Source: Phallusia fumigata
Lineage: Eukaryota; Chordata; Ascidiacea; Phlebobranchia; Ascidiidae
DNA: 28,849 nucleotides
Assembly: GCA_008931825.1 (NCBI GenBank)
Contig: QXVZ01000926.1
Span: 1-28,849 of the forward strand
Direction: 5' to 3'
Positions 1 through 11,893 of this stretch are shown here, in pieces. A program made the translations under genes and the position numbers. The notes below the pieces were generated by a model that worked only from the letters and a program-made list of their open reading frames with translations, was not told the origin of the DNA and did no database searches. Positions within the stretch are counted from its first letter, which is position 1. Every line of letters starts with the position of its first letter.

Positions 1-320
1 CTATGTGACTGCATGAAGCAATAGTCATTGGCATAAAGTAATTAAAAAAATCTGACTTGTGCCATGTGTATGCATGGATAGGATCCGCAAAGCTTTAAAT
101 CAATTGCCTTGTAAATTAAAACGTCTTTTTGTGTAAAGTTTCCATGTAAAGTTATTGAAAGTTCCTCCTTATTTCTACTTCTTGCTAAATCACTATTTCC
201 GCAAGACCGTTGTAAATCTTTACCTTTGTAATGTTTTATGTGGCACTAATAAACCTTTGCGTTTGTATAAGAAGATCTCTATGATTAAGTGAAGCGGGGC
301 TAAAACCTTCAGAATCATTG

Positions 321-3300
321 CTATACAGATTGAGTGGCAAGGCTTCCATGTAGTTTCGTTGTGTTCGTTGAACACTTTGAAGGCTGTTGATTCGCCGGAG
401 TTAAAGATTTTTGAGCTTTTGGCGTTTTTCGGAAGCAACAGAGCACGTCTTCGCGAAGAGCTGTCCGGAAGTTCTTGTCCATAAATCCGTACACCAGCAC
501 GTTCACCAAACTAATAAATCAATTTAATTTCGCGTTACCTTTCATTAGTGGCTGTAGATCACAGCTGCAGCCTAGCATTACAAACCCTCTTCATTACGTG
601 TATGTCAAAAAAATAATCTGAAATACTTGCATGACACCATTTGTTGACAAAAATTGCAATGTGTCGATTAATAAACGTTAAAGATGTCTCGTGAGTCATT
701 AAATTTAAAATCATCAAAGCATAATTACAAATATTGAATAACTTGACCTTATTTTGTTAAGCATTCTGTACATTTACGCCATCGTACCTGTTTGACATAC
801 TAAGGTAGATGCATATGGTGAGTGGTGTGGAGATTGTTTCACACGTCAGCGCTTCAGTGTAGCTTAAGACGACCACAACCAGCAGAGGCACTAAAGGAAG
901 GAAGTGATCATGATAAATCCTTAATAAACGTCGCAACACACTTGTTTAATGTTTCGCTGAAAGTATGCGCAAAAGTAAAGTAAGCGAAAAATGCTAAAAG
1001 GGGACTGTAAATGCTTTTATTCAATAAGGTAAAAATATGTTGACCGTCTTTTTAGTCAATTTTTTGTATTGTTGTTTCAAAAAAAACGCCCCCGCCCCTT
1101 CTTCAAAAAAAGATGCCATTAAACGAGGTTGAAAAGAGATGTTTACCCGGTAATGTATACCAAAAAATATCTTTGATTGATCAACGCAAAGTGGTTTTGC
1201 TACAGTTTCAACGCATGCGTTTCAAAAGATCCATTATCTAATGAGTAGGTCCGCTACTTACCCAATGTAACTGTGAAACCGATTTGCATAACGGCGAGCA
1301 TTTTGTACACAGCTGTTTCCCGCTGGTCGACTTTGTGCGCTTCCAGTCGTTGTGTAAGATCCCGAGATCTCTTTTTATACGAACGCAAGATGGCACCAGA
1401 ACTCACAGTCAAAGCAGTCTAAAATTAAAAGTGAAAACAAAATAAAAAAGTGCCTTAACCGCATTTTAGCACAAAAAATTTGCTACAAAACTGATTAAAA
1501 TTGGTCAAATTAATTTCATGAAAAAAATTTCTTAAAAAAGTTGGCTGTCTTATTATGTAAGCCACAGCGTGTCTTAGAGGTGTTGTTCTATGTGCGACTT
1601 ACCATTATAACGTATGGAACTATAAACAGGAACATAAAGAGCAAGGCAAGTGGTCTCAAGTCTTGATTTAATTTGATGTCCTTCAAGGTGAGATTGAACA
1701 GAAAAGTTGTATGGGAGTATGTGTAGGTATAGATGGAAGAAAAAAAGGCTAAAAAAACAAAAAAGACATAGCTTAACGGTATTAAGCGCAAGTAGTAACG
1801 ACTGCAGCAGAGCATTTAAAGATGGTGCACGTTTTAGGGCGAAGGTTTGGAAAAAAATACGGTTTAAAGCGTGTAAGTAAATTCCATTATGTTCTCGTCG
1901 ATTTAAAAGCATAAACCGCAGGAACTTGTAAACTTATCTTCTTCATAGCGCAAAAAGACTTACTTGGAATCACTGACATCAAAACAGCCATGCCCCACAC
2001 AACAGCCAGTCCTCCGTAAACGCTTCTATTACGCTGGCTCCGATACCGGATCGGCCACTTGATGGCGCGAAAGCGTTGCTGACCGAGGAATATCAAATGG
2101 TACAAGGATGCCGTAAAACCGACAAAGTAGAAAATGCCGCCAACTATCGATTGTGGGGAGCCTCGTAATTCAAACTGATGTTTATCGAGTTCTTGAGCGG
2201 TTGAATTCAGCGTCCAACTGAAGTTGTAGACCGCAATTCCGAATATCTGAAATCCTGCATATAAAGCGATTTTTTAAAGTAGATATTTTGGGCATGCAAA
2301 AACCTGACTAGTTTTGGAGACGATTGCGATTTGTTACATTTCTCCAAACTGGGTATAAATGACATAACCCTTAAAAAAGGTTTCAAAGGTTACTGTGTAA
2401 AGCTAAAGTTTCAAAGGTAACTTTGTATTCCTTGGTTTATTTTGCGCAGGTAATACTTCTCATTGGCTCGTAACAGTACAAAAAAAGTTTCGAAAAAACA
2501 TGTATATTTTTTTCTGGAATGTTTCACTATGGATTTCGTACTCCTAGTCGAAAGGATAATCTTAGAACACCTTATACCAAGAAAAAGCTCTTATCGAAAT
2601 TACGCCCGTTTATACACTCATGACTATTTGGCGATAGTCTGATTATCGCAAAGGTCAAGGAGAAAGGTCACGGGCTGGGTGTAATTGGACCCACATACCT
2701 GTCAACATGTCAGCAACCGCCAACGTTTAATCTTGCTGTAAGTCCCAGAAAATCCGTTTTTCTTTGTCAAATTGCACCAGATCACGAATCCATTACCCAG
2801 TACGATCAACAGACCCAACAAAACGATCAGAGCCGCAAAAATCGAGGCCCCGGCCATGCTGCATTGTTGGCAATCTTTCAAAGCTGTATTGGCGCATTCT
2901 GTTAAAGCGTTTGCTGAACAAAAACTTGGAAAACCACAAAGTTGTGAAGTAAGACCGCTTGGTGTTGTTGCCTCCATAGCATTGTTTGAATAAGTTGAAA
3001 CCAGCAATGTCGGGGACACCATTTGGCTCGCAGCTCGTGTGGTAAAGTTTTGTGTTGGTTCTATATAGGTTTTGTTGGGTAACCAGGTGTTAAAAACTTC
3101 CTCAGGTAGGCTGCCGTTCCTCATGTCCGGTGGGGACAAAGTTCCGTTAAACGGATCGACAGGAAATCCGTTTTGTAAGTCCAAGGCAGTATCCGGCGGA
3201 ATATAGAGTTCCGAACCATTTCCAAGTACAGATTCAGTTTCGTTGACCGGGAATATTGGAAGCATATGCTGTTCGACAGGAAATGTCTGTAATTCTAGTT

Positions 3301-3505
3301 TCACTGGTGCCAAATACACGGGCAGTTCAACACGGTCTATCACTACTGAGTCAAAGGTTCTATGGGTTTCTGGGGTAAGCTCTACTACCATGTGTGTCAT
3401 GGTAAAAGTTTCAGCTTCGGTTGTTATAAAGGGCTTCGGCATGGCCACTCTGTCGATAAGAAAAGGCTCAGCGATCTTTGGTGGTTCTGGTGCTTCGCCA
3501 CTCAT
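321..3505 (-). CDS. Orphan rhodopsin-like 7TM receptor A0, six exons, apparent frameshift in TM2
   Basis: Exons in transcript order: 2699-3505, 1964-2254, 1603-1748, 1262-1418, 788-890, 321-510. All junctions are GT-AG and phases agree (1,1,0,1,2). Exon 1 gives a long extracellular N terminus with six N-glycosylation sequons (N88, N96, N120, N130, N144, N153), five cysteines (C190, C196, C204, C212, C215) and TM1 (about 218-243, with the GN motif). TM2 (TLAVADMLTG) is in another frame from TM1; the exons total 1694 nt, two more than a multiple of three, so a shift near 2724-2730 is implied. TM3 ends in QQRF where DRY is usual, and TM7 reads NVLVY instead of NPxxY. Exon lengths 291 and 103 and all shared intron phases equal those of genes A1-A3, so this is a diverged family member. 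The start is the first ATG; no signal peptide is visible. Class A receptor membership is secure; ligand and function are unknown. Confidence 0.8.
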
Positions 3506-4993
3506 CGTTGGTTATCAATTGTCTGACGCTGGTCAAGAAGAAAACTTAGTCGTTTCAACGTCTAAAGGAAAAATCTGTAAAACAAAATGTATGTCTTTAA
3601 TCTACGATGATCTGTTATTAAACAAAATCTATTTCAAGTGCTTTCCCCTAACTTCACATTTAGCCTACAAACAGGATACGATGATACACAAATTAATGTT
3701 CGAAACAAATCCACTTTTCGTCAATGGAAATCAAACGCATTTTGTACACTTTGTATGCTTTCCACTGTTTTTAATTTCAAATATGTGCTGACTTGCGTTA
3801 ACGTTTCCACTTAACTGTCCAAATCAAAGAATTGTATCTCAACCACAACCGATGTCTGTCGCGCTGGTTTTGACACTCTGCCCTGTCTTGTCATTCTAAG
3901 AAAACAACGCCACACTGATCTGAAATTCTGCAAACACCAAAGGTCATACTGTTTACGTTCATTTCTCAACAGAGGAACGAAGGTCTGCTGTTCCTAAGAC
4001 AGTTATCGAATTGTCCACAGATAGCCTGAGGCACGAATACGATCGGCCACCGTAATTTTTGTGACGAGTAATTTTGCGCTGCATCATGGTATTGTGACGT
4101 AACTGGACAAGGGCTATCATTTAGGGTGTGACGTAAGTGTCTCGTGACCAATTAATTTTTAGCACTTGCTAAGGCGCGGCAAGTTAACTTTCCCTTTCAT
4201 CGGAAACAATTTTGTTGGGAAACTCCCAAATTACATGCACGTTACGGCCGTTAACCCTTCATTTACCAGTAAATAAGCAAAAGTTGTGTGTTTGACTTTC
4301 TAACTTATTATTTGTTTTGTTCTATTTTTTATGATTTTTTTACTTAGCTGTGGAATAGGTTTTATTTTATCAAATACAATATAACGGAAAAGTTTCAGGC
4401 ATGTTTGGGTCTTCAACAATAAAAATGAGCGAAAGTTTCAACTTTGTATGTTGCCATTTCTTAGTTTTTTTAATTAAAAAAAATTATTTGCACTTGGAGT
4501 GGAGTAGGTAAACCCAATGTCACCAATAGCCCCAAAGTACGGTAAAGCTGCGGTTATAAGTGTAAAATGCAGACGAATGTGCAGTGCAGTTTTATTTACG
4601 AATGATGCAAGCTCATTTCGACAACAAAAACGTTTTTACTTGAAAAAGGATTTAGAGGTTTAAATTTGTGGCTCGAAAGTTCGCATGAATATATTGGTGC
4701 CAGCAAGCAAAAGACTATCAAAAAAATAAATGAAGCATTCACCCAGCAAACTAAAGGAAAAAAAAAGCAAAAAAAAAATTTAGCCGGAATACTTAAAGCA
4801 AAAAAGCATTGGCTCAGTTCACTTTCGCCAACATTTAAGGTCATTGTAAAATCGAATTTTACGCCATTGGCAAAAGTTGAATTATAGAACTACTTGCCCC
4901 GTTCTGTCACAAACATTTCAGGAAAATCTAACCCGTTACAGATCTTTCGTAAATGGCGAAGTACTGGTGTAGTTTGCAGAAAAAGTGACCTTG
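3506..4993. other. Intergenic, A0 start to B1 end
   Basis: No conserved coding frame was seen on either strand. It holds the paired GTGACGTAA sites (described separately) and A-rich tracts near 4720-4780. A minus-strand AATAAA at 4591-4596 is a distant candidate poly(A) signal for B1. Confidence 0.5.
4094..4136. promoter_or_regulatory. Paired GTGACGTAA motifs upstream of receptor A0
   Basis: GTGACGTAA occurs twice in the same orientation at 4094-4102 and 4128-4136, 34 bp apart. TGACGTAA is a common ATF/CREB/bZIP half-palindrome variant. The pair lies about 590 bp upstream of the A0 start codon, so it may belong to that promoter. Confidence 0.35.
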
Positions 4994-7193
4994 CTATTGG
5001 GTCACAGCACTAATGCTGGTTTGTTTGCTGATCACGTGCTTGATTCCACTTGTAAACGGATGAAGCATCTCTGTCCAATCGTTGAAACAAACCAGGGCGC
5101 AAACGAAGTTGATCAACGAGTCGAAATCCCAGATTGCGTTCGTTACCTTCACAACAACATTGCTTGAACCAAACGAAATATGACATCAACACAAAAAGAG
5201 AAAAATTTAAGCTGAATCGAAATCGGGCAGCTGGTTCTGATTAGACGAAGCTTAGCTGGCTACGTAAGCACAAGCTGGACGAACAAAGACTGGAAGGTAC
5301 CACCTTTAAATTTTATTGGCTTGTTGTTTGATTGCTAGTTAAAGAACAATGGGTACAGCCTACACAGCTAACCATATTCAGCATTTTTTGAAGACACACG
5401 ATTAAGGATGGCAGTGTGGTACATCAAGTTGTTCGTACCACGTACCTTGTTACGAGGGCGTACCGTACCATGTGATGATTTTTGCTACCGCACCGCCACC
5501 CATGAACACGATATACACAAATACACTGCTACATTACAAAAGGAAAAGAAACCCATAAGGTTTACCAGCATCGTCGTATGGCGTCGGAACACTGCGGTGA
5601 TTGCAACACAAATAAGGTCGGTCACCACACACACCACAGCCGACACTAGACATGTTCGTACGAGCAGGCGGAGGCGTTCCAGCCCGCTCCACGAGGTGTT
5701 GCTGCCCGTGCTAATTACGTCACGTGAGAGCCTTTGATGCTGACGTAAAATGTAGATGAAAAGACCCAGCATACTTCCTATAAAAATGCAATGGATGAAT
5801 TACCTTTTGTCCAGGTTTTTTGTCTTGTCATTGAGTCTGGTAGTAAAGTATAAATATTTCTTAAACCTCACATTTAGCTGTGACGACATTGTTAGCTGTA
5901 TCATATTTGTAACTATGTAGTTGAGTGCAAGCCCAGAATAGGCTGCTGCCGCGGGTTAGATTTCCAACAGTTTTTCCACTCCTAAAGTTAATGCTTGTGA
6001 ATGATTGGAAGGCCTCCTGTCGGCCTTGCAACTAGATATTAGTGTACTACATGGTTAATGATTTACTCTCTTTGAGGTTTATAAATAGCGTTTGCAAGTA
6101 TGACAGTCACACCATTATATCGCATATACCTTGGACTACAAAGGCAACAGCATATGAAACAGCAATCAAGTATGTGACAGACTGAGTGTTGCTGTACAGA
6201 CACATTTGTCCCTTGACGGCTACGTCGATTTGCTGAGATGTAAAGTAGGTCGCAACCATTGCCACGAATTCCAGCAGAAAAATAATAATCAGCAACGAAT
6301 AACTGAATCTGGTAAAAGTAGTTAATCATAATTATGTACGTGTAGAAAATAGGGAATCGGCAACAAAATTCATTACCTGAGCACGGATTTTTTAACGATG
6401 GCCCTGAGTTGTCTGTTTCTGTAAAGCGTATATTGTCGCATCCATAGAAATACGTAAAGCACCCCGCAGCCTACACAAATACAATAGTTACAAACTAAAC
6501 AAAAAGCACCCCGCAGCCTACACAAATACAATAGTTACAAACTATGCCTTGTGACCTGTTCGTTTAGCCTGTCCCGTTTAGAGGGAATTTTAACAATGTT
6601 TGCTATATTTAAGTATGCGACGTCAAGCATTTTTTGGGAACGCAACCATTTGTCCGATGAAAATTGAAACATTTACTGGAAACTGGAAAAACAATTTGAG
6701 TCACTGCAAATGCGTTGCAACAGCAGTGAAAATCTCGATTTTCCAAACTTTCTGACTGGTTTAAGCAACATGTAAGCGCGGTATAATTTAAAACATCTTA
6801 CCAAAAGTGTGGATAACTTGATGGATGGTGTCGGCAACATGACAACGTGTCGTGTTTCTGGGCATCACGAAAAAAACGATGCCGACAACAGATTTTGCTA
6901 TTACCGTCAACCCAAAACCAATAAAAAGCAGAATAAGAATTGTTCCATAAACGCTTTTTTTCTCTGAACCAGTCGAGCGCCTGCACAAAGTAAATGTGTT
7001 AAAACGCCGAACGAATGTCTTTTTAACGTTTACTTTGTTTTTCTTACCTAATGACCAAAATTGTCAGAGATGTAAAGATATAAGAACATGCAACAAGGGT
7101 AAAAAGCTCCAAAATGAATGCAGTGTATTCGGTCGAACGAAACGCCTTTTCATTGAAGTTTTCGCTGATGTTGAATCTTTCAGTTACATTCAT
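4994..7193 (-). CDS. Unclassified 7TM protein B1 (320 aa), six exons
   Basis: Exons in transcript order: 7048-7193, 6802-6980, 6377-6470, 6130-6308, 5566-5777, 4994-5146, with phases 2,1,2,1,0 and GT-AG junctions. The joined frame is open for 320 residues. Helices lie at about 24-47, 60-87, 103-120, 142-161, 182-210, 236-260 and 274-291. The N terminus carries sequons N2 and N8 and no signal peptide, so it is probably outside. Hallmarks are WMRQYTLY after TM3 and LRQHQ after TM5, with single loop cysteines C95 and C176. TM2-3, TM4-5 and TM6-7 look like three copies of one two-helix unit. The next gene (8042-10225) is a tandem paralog with the same exon plan. No rhodopsin-type DRY or NPxxY motif is seen and the family was not recognised. 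A receptor or other multi-pass membrane role is inference. The start ATG aligns with the paralog's. Confidence 0.82.
6456..6544. repeat. 42-bp tandem duplication across the acceptor of B1 exon 3
   Basis: The 42-bp block 6456-6497 recurs exactly at 6503-6544 (period 47). On the minus strand it holds the end of intron 2 (TATTTGTGTAG) and the first bases of exon 3. Using the duplicated, upstream acceptor would lead into a TAG within eight codons, so the proximal acceptor at 6471-6472 is the productive one. Confidence 0.9.
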
Positions 7194-8041
7194 CTCTGTT
7201 TGCTGATTTTACTTTTAAACGAAGTTTTTGAAACAGCTAAATGTTAAAACATATATATGTATATTCTAAAAAAACTCCTTTTGGTTACATAACGTCCTAT
7301 ATCAATTCTTTAAACAAAGTGTATTTCTGCGTGAAGAGAGTTTTTTATTTCCGATATTTTTGTGGTCACGAGAAGTAATACCACACTGTCAAAACCGCTG
7401 TTTTAATTATCTAAACGAAAATACAGAAAAACCATCATCGATCACGCGCGGGACATAACATTGCCTTTACCTCAATATTCTGACACAAAGTATGCTGCAA
7501 TAGCTCATTGTTATATAGTGCAACGTATAGTCATCCAATTTTAATCCCCATTAAATTGCACTTGACTGAATAGCGATAGACGCTGGAGTCCACTTTACAC
7601 GTTGCGGGGTTTTGTTGACATAGCGCTTGTGATAATTGGGCATTAATAATTTAGAATTCCTAATCCCAACACAAATCTAACAAATTCTGGCCCTTTATTG
7701 AGAGGAGCGCTTTAGGGCCGCTTTTCCGCTTGGAACGTTACCACCGATTCTAGAATTTTCGTGCTTATATGTATAATACTTCTTGATGTTAAAGCCGTAA
7801 TAAAAACCCTTGGTTTTTGAAGTATGAATTTGCGTTTCTTTTTGACCACAGATTTTTTATCATTATTATTTTAAAACCAAGCCTAGGTTTGTGTTTGCAA
7901 CTTTACTGCGAACAAGCAAAAACAAGTGGTGATGTAGTTGCAAAACCATGACATGGTCTTTTTATTGCAACCGGCAGTGCAATTTGTAAAACACAAAAAT
8001 GGATATTGGGTAAATTTTTGCAAGGATTTGCATTTAATCAA
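7194..8041. other. Intergenic, between B1 start and B2 stop
   Basis: No gene seen. A weak minus-strand TATATAT at 7252-7258 lies about 60 bp upstream of the B1 ATG, and the B2 poly(A) signal lies at the right end. The stretch is AT-rich and otherwise plain. Confidence 0.45.
7961..7966 (-). terminator. AATAAA poly(A) signal for B2
   Basis: Minus-strand AATAAA about 80 nt past the B2 stop codon at 8042, a normal distance for a short 3' UTR. Confidence 0.5.
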
Positions 8042-10225
8042 TTATTTTGTTAGAACATAAACTTCTGGTCGCCGTGATATCGTCTTCTTTTTGGCACTTT
8101 TAAACGGACGAAGCATGTCTTTCCAGTTGTTAAAGCACACGAGGGCACAAATGAAATTAATCAATGAGTCGAAGTCCCATATCGCATTCGTCACCTGCAA
8201 AACCCAACTTAATTTATTATTGTGTCCGAAGATTTCATCAAACAAGAGTTGTTACCAGCATGCTAACTCGATGACGCAAGACGGTGGTAAGTGCAACACA
8301 GACAATGTCTGTTGCCACACTGACCGCTGCTGAAATGAAGCAGGTCCGCACCACCACACGGAGGCGCTCGAGCGCGCTCAAGTTGGACCGACCTCTGGTG
8401 CGAATAACCTCCTCAGCCATGTTCTCATGCTGACGAAGCAAAAAGACGAAAAGCGCCAAAACGCCACCTGTAAAAGTCCTTGTGTTAGAGGTTTGTAGTT
8501 TGTTGAGGCTGGTGAGAAACAGTGGCGGGCCTTGTATGTGCAACTCATGTGGTAAGTCCAAGCACAAAGAGTACAACAAAAGAGCTGTTATTTATGGAAA
8601 GTGCGATCCCTTATAGTAAGTTTTTCGATGAAAAATTGTTTCTTAAGTGTTCCTACCTTGCGCTAATATTCCAATGGCGTGAAAACCGGCAGCCAGGAGA
8701 TCAACTGAGTAGGAATTGTCAACATACAAGCACCTCTGCCCCACGGCTATGACGTCCACTGACAGTGATGTGAAATAAACTCCGAACAGTGCAATTGTCA
8801 GCAGAGCGAGCATGACACCGAGTAATGAGAAACTAAATCTAAACATTACAAGTTTTAAACTGCTTGGTGTGTAATCGCTGTTTAAGGCAATTCATTTATT
8901 TCTTGCACCCCATCAGTCTATTGGCTATTGTATCCTCGATCACCAGTAGGCTAACATATGTCAGTCATCATGGTGTTTCATGTAAAGTCGTGTATTTAGG
9001 CCAGGTAGTGCCCCAATAATGAACATATTATGGTACAATTCATTAAAACGAAGATACAAGCCAGTACTTGTGCGCAAAACATTTTCTACGTTTCGCTTCC
9101 TGAAGATGACGGCAGCGTTTGTCTGAAGGTAGAAAATGTTTACACGCAACTACTGGGTTGTATCTTTATTAAAACCAGGAATTGTGTACAATTACTGCAA
9201 AACCTAAAAAACCTGTCATTCACCTGTTTATGTGTTTGGTCGCTAGGCGCTTTAGAAACCGGTTCCGGTACAAAGTGTACTGGCGCATCCACAGAAACAC
9301 AAACAGAAGCCCGCCTCCTGTGGAAACAAACTACTACTAACACAAAGGAAATCAACGCGTAACAAATACAGCAAAGTAGCGAGCTGCAATTTTGAAACGA
9401 GTGAATTGTTGGGGTTAGTTTTTAAAAACGCGATTGTCTTATGCCTGTCCTCAGCAAGTTTCCGAGCATATTTGTTTATCGTTTTGGTGCCAGTTTGTTA
9501 GCTATAAACCATGGGTTACCTAAGCGGTATCAGGTTACCGAATCGTTGGAGCCAATTATATAGATACTACATTACATGTATAACATCCAAACAAATATTT
9601 TTTGGTATTTAAACATGAGAACAATATTACAAAAGAGAGGCACGAGAACTGGTTGGTGATTTTAAACGGGTACCGTTAAGAAAAAGGTTAAGAACCACTG
9701 CTATACACAAATTACAACTACAGCGTACCTATTGTGTGAACTGCTTGGTGAGCGGTGTCCACTGCAAGGCATCCAGTCGTATCGCGGTGCGTCACGTAAA
9801 ACACGACGCCCATGACAGACTTGGCGAAGACAGTTACCCCAAAACTCACGAAGAGCAGCATAAGCGCCAAACGAAATTTGCTCGCCCGTTGATGTTCCGA
9901 TTGCCGGCGATTTCTATTGTGAAGGTATAATGTGTAACAAAGACCTGTTATTGAATGAATTAAAAAGGTCGAAAACAAACTATAATAACCACTAAATATC
10001 GTTTATCCCTCTTTGCTAAACAAACAGCTAGGTTTTGCCATGTGCGGGAGATTTTAGGATTGTGTAATATATCCGCAAACCGTACCTTATTAAAATAATT
10101 GCCAACGTAGTAAGGACGTAACAGCAGACAATCGTAGTGATAAGTTCCATTAGGAAACCAACCAATTCCGGTGAACGAAAAACATTCTCTTCAAAATCAC
10201 TTTTGTTGCCTGTAGAATTATTCAT
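8042..10225 (-). CDS. Unclassified 7TM protein B2 (321 aa), tandem paralog of B1
   Basis: Exons in transcript order: 10086-10225, 9729-9913, 9224-9317, 8657-8838, 8256-8467, 8042-8194, with phases 2,1,2,1,0, exactly those of B1; exons 3, 5 and 6 also have the same lengths (94, 212, 153). The product is 321 residues with seven hydrophobic helices. Sequons N2, N3 and N7 sit before TM1, and WMRQYTLYRNR after TM3 is identical to B1. The loop motif GCLAVD before TM3 resembles RCLYVD before TM5, which supports an internal repeat; C95 and C176 fall at the same residue numbers as in B1. The ATG at 10225 is preferred because it aligns with the B1 start; the upstream extension has only a TTG. No family was recognised and function is unknown. 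A tandem duplication on the same strand as B1 is the simplest origin. Confidence 0.82.
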
Positions 10226-10607
10226 AACTACACGCCCGTTAGACCTAGAAAGCAATCAAGCCATTGGATCATTTTGAGTCTTGTGACTTTCGAACAAAAG
10301 AAGGCTTGTAGACAAACTTCTCACAGTACAAGATAAACTAAAAGTGCAAATCTTACAGTACTTTTAAAAAACTTTTGGTGGTTATCGCCTGGCGATACCG
10401 CATAGTACCGACAAAACACCACATGCGAACATCCCATTAAAACTTACTACAAAATCTTTTACTGGCGTGTGTTTCGTGTCTAAAATTTTACCCTCAAATG
10501 CCTTTGTTCGGCTGAGGTCAACGTACTAGTCCACTCTATGTGACCCAACAGAAGCGTAACGAGGGTAAATTATTGATACATAGACCCAGCCGCCCCCGGA
10601 TCGTGCA

Positions 10608-10628
10608 GTAAATCATTGCGTGATTTAC
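10608..10628. other. Short perfect hairpin in intergenic DNA
   Basis: GTAAATCA and TGATTTAC form a perfect 8-bp stem around a TTGCG loop. No poly-T tract or known RNA context is seen; the role is unknown. Confidence 0.4.
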
Positions 10629-11733
10629 AATCTTTTACGTATCAAATTATGGGCCAACAATATTAAAAAACTCTACTTTTCATTCAAGTTACTTGAAAAC
10701 ATTGGTGCAATCTGCGTCCTGATCAGGTGATAACCTGGAAAGGTTTGATCTGATGTTTGATTGTACATCCGGGGTAACCAATTTTTAGGTGATTAAAGAT
10801 GTTGCTGAACCTACATACCTTTGAAAGGTCATTTTCGTGGGGTTTTACTTGTTTATCATTTCTGATCATTTTTTCTACTTTTATTATAACTATTTGATAC
10901 AATATAAACGATTTAGACGGAAAACACGTCTTGAAACTCTCCGTGTGACCGGAAAAGGCAATTTGTATCTAGCCATTCTAAACTAGCACCCTTCGGTACG
11001 AAAAGCGTTTATAAGTGACTACATCGTAAGTATTATCTTTTCTTCCTGATTATTTTAAACAATTTTATGCACCATGACCAACTGCCTTTTAAAGTCAACA
11101 GTAAAACTAATTATTTAGCTGACTAACTCAAATCTGTTTTCCTGGTGGATTATGCTTACTTGACACTTGTATGGCAAAAACACCTGATGTTAATGCCAAA
11201 GAACTAAGATTAAACCTTTCCGTCCATAACTGCTCCATGGCCATACGCCATTTTACGCGTGATTGCCCAAATTGGGCATATCTTGGTCTTTTGCTCACAA
11301 AATTGCGCAAGGCTTTTTTCTATGAAGTAGAGAATCTGTCACACTGTTTTTCGCTTTTGCCAAAATGTGCGTTGGCCAAGTGGTGTTTTTTCTAGTTTTT
11401 GCGCGATTCGTTTAGTTATAGGAACTTGAAAATAATTGTACTGTTACACGCCCTTTTTAATTTACCGAACAAATTACTTGCGGTTCTTTTGTCTCAAATT
11501 GTGCTCCAAGCCTTTGAATTGGTTATCCCTGCCTGGCATGTTTACAATTATTGCCCGCGGAAATTGCACTAATTGACTCGCCGCCATCGCTAAGCGTGTT
11601 TAATTATTCACATCGTTTCGTGTGCTGCATCCTTATTCCAAAAATTAAAAAGAAGCGATTGCACATTTCCTTTTCCTCAAAAATGCTGTTTAAACTTTAC
11701 TTTTTTCAAATGGAAGGGTCAGCAAAAAGTATT

Positions 11734-11747
11734 AGCCACTAGTGGCT
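11734..11747. other. 14-bp perfect palindrome AGCCACTAGTGGCT
   Basis: The sequence is its own reverse complement. Its half, CCACTAG-GGC, resembles part of the core recognised by CTCF-type proteins. It lies in the spacer between the minus-strand 7TM genes and the plus-strand zinc-finger gene. Any boundary role is speculation. Confidence 0.3.
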
Positions 11748-11826
11748 CAGGCCGTTCCATTTTTGTTTTTAGCGTTTACTTGAAACGTTAATTTATTCAT
11801 GTGTACTTTTTGGGCGCTGTAAACAA

Positions 11827-11851
11827 AATAAATAAACTTGATTGATTGATT
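11827..11851 (+). repeat. AATAAATAAAC followed by (TTGA)n tail, possible retroposon 3' end
   Basis: An AATAAATAAAC stretch passes directly into TTGATTGATTGATT. Short 3' tandem tails of this kind are typical of SINE/LINE insertions. No clear body or target duplication was identified to its left. Confidence 0.3.
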
Positions 11852-11893
11852 ATTAAATTTTTAAATGACCGTGTTGGTCTGGATAACCATGTG

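Noticed and set aside
2699-2760. Mini-intron in A0 ending at TTTTCTGGGACTTACAG
   Set aside because: The sequence after this acceptor has a stop in every frame before the next donor, so it does not rescue the frame.
3243-3791. 182-codon plus-strand open frame
   Set aside because: It is antisense to exon 1 of A0, which has glycosylation, cysteine and TM1 evidence in its own frame; no domain in the antisense product.
9670-9695. AAGAACCACTG, a possible hAT end inside B2 intron 2
   Set aside because: No partner terminus was found nearby and no target duplication could be shown.
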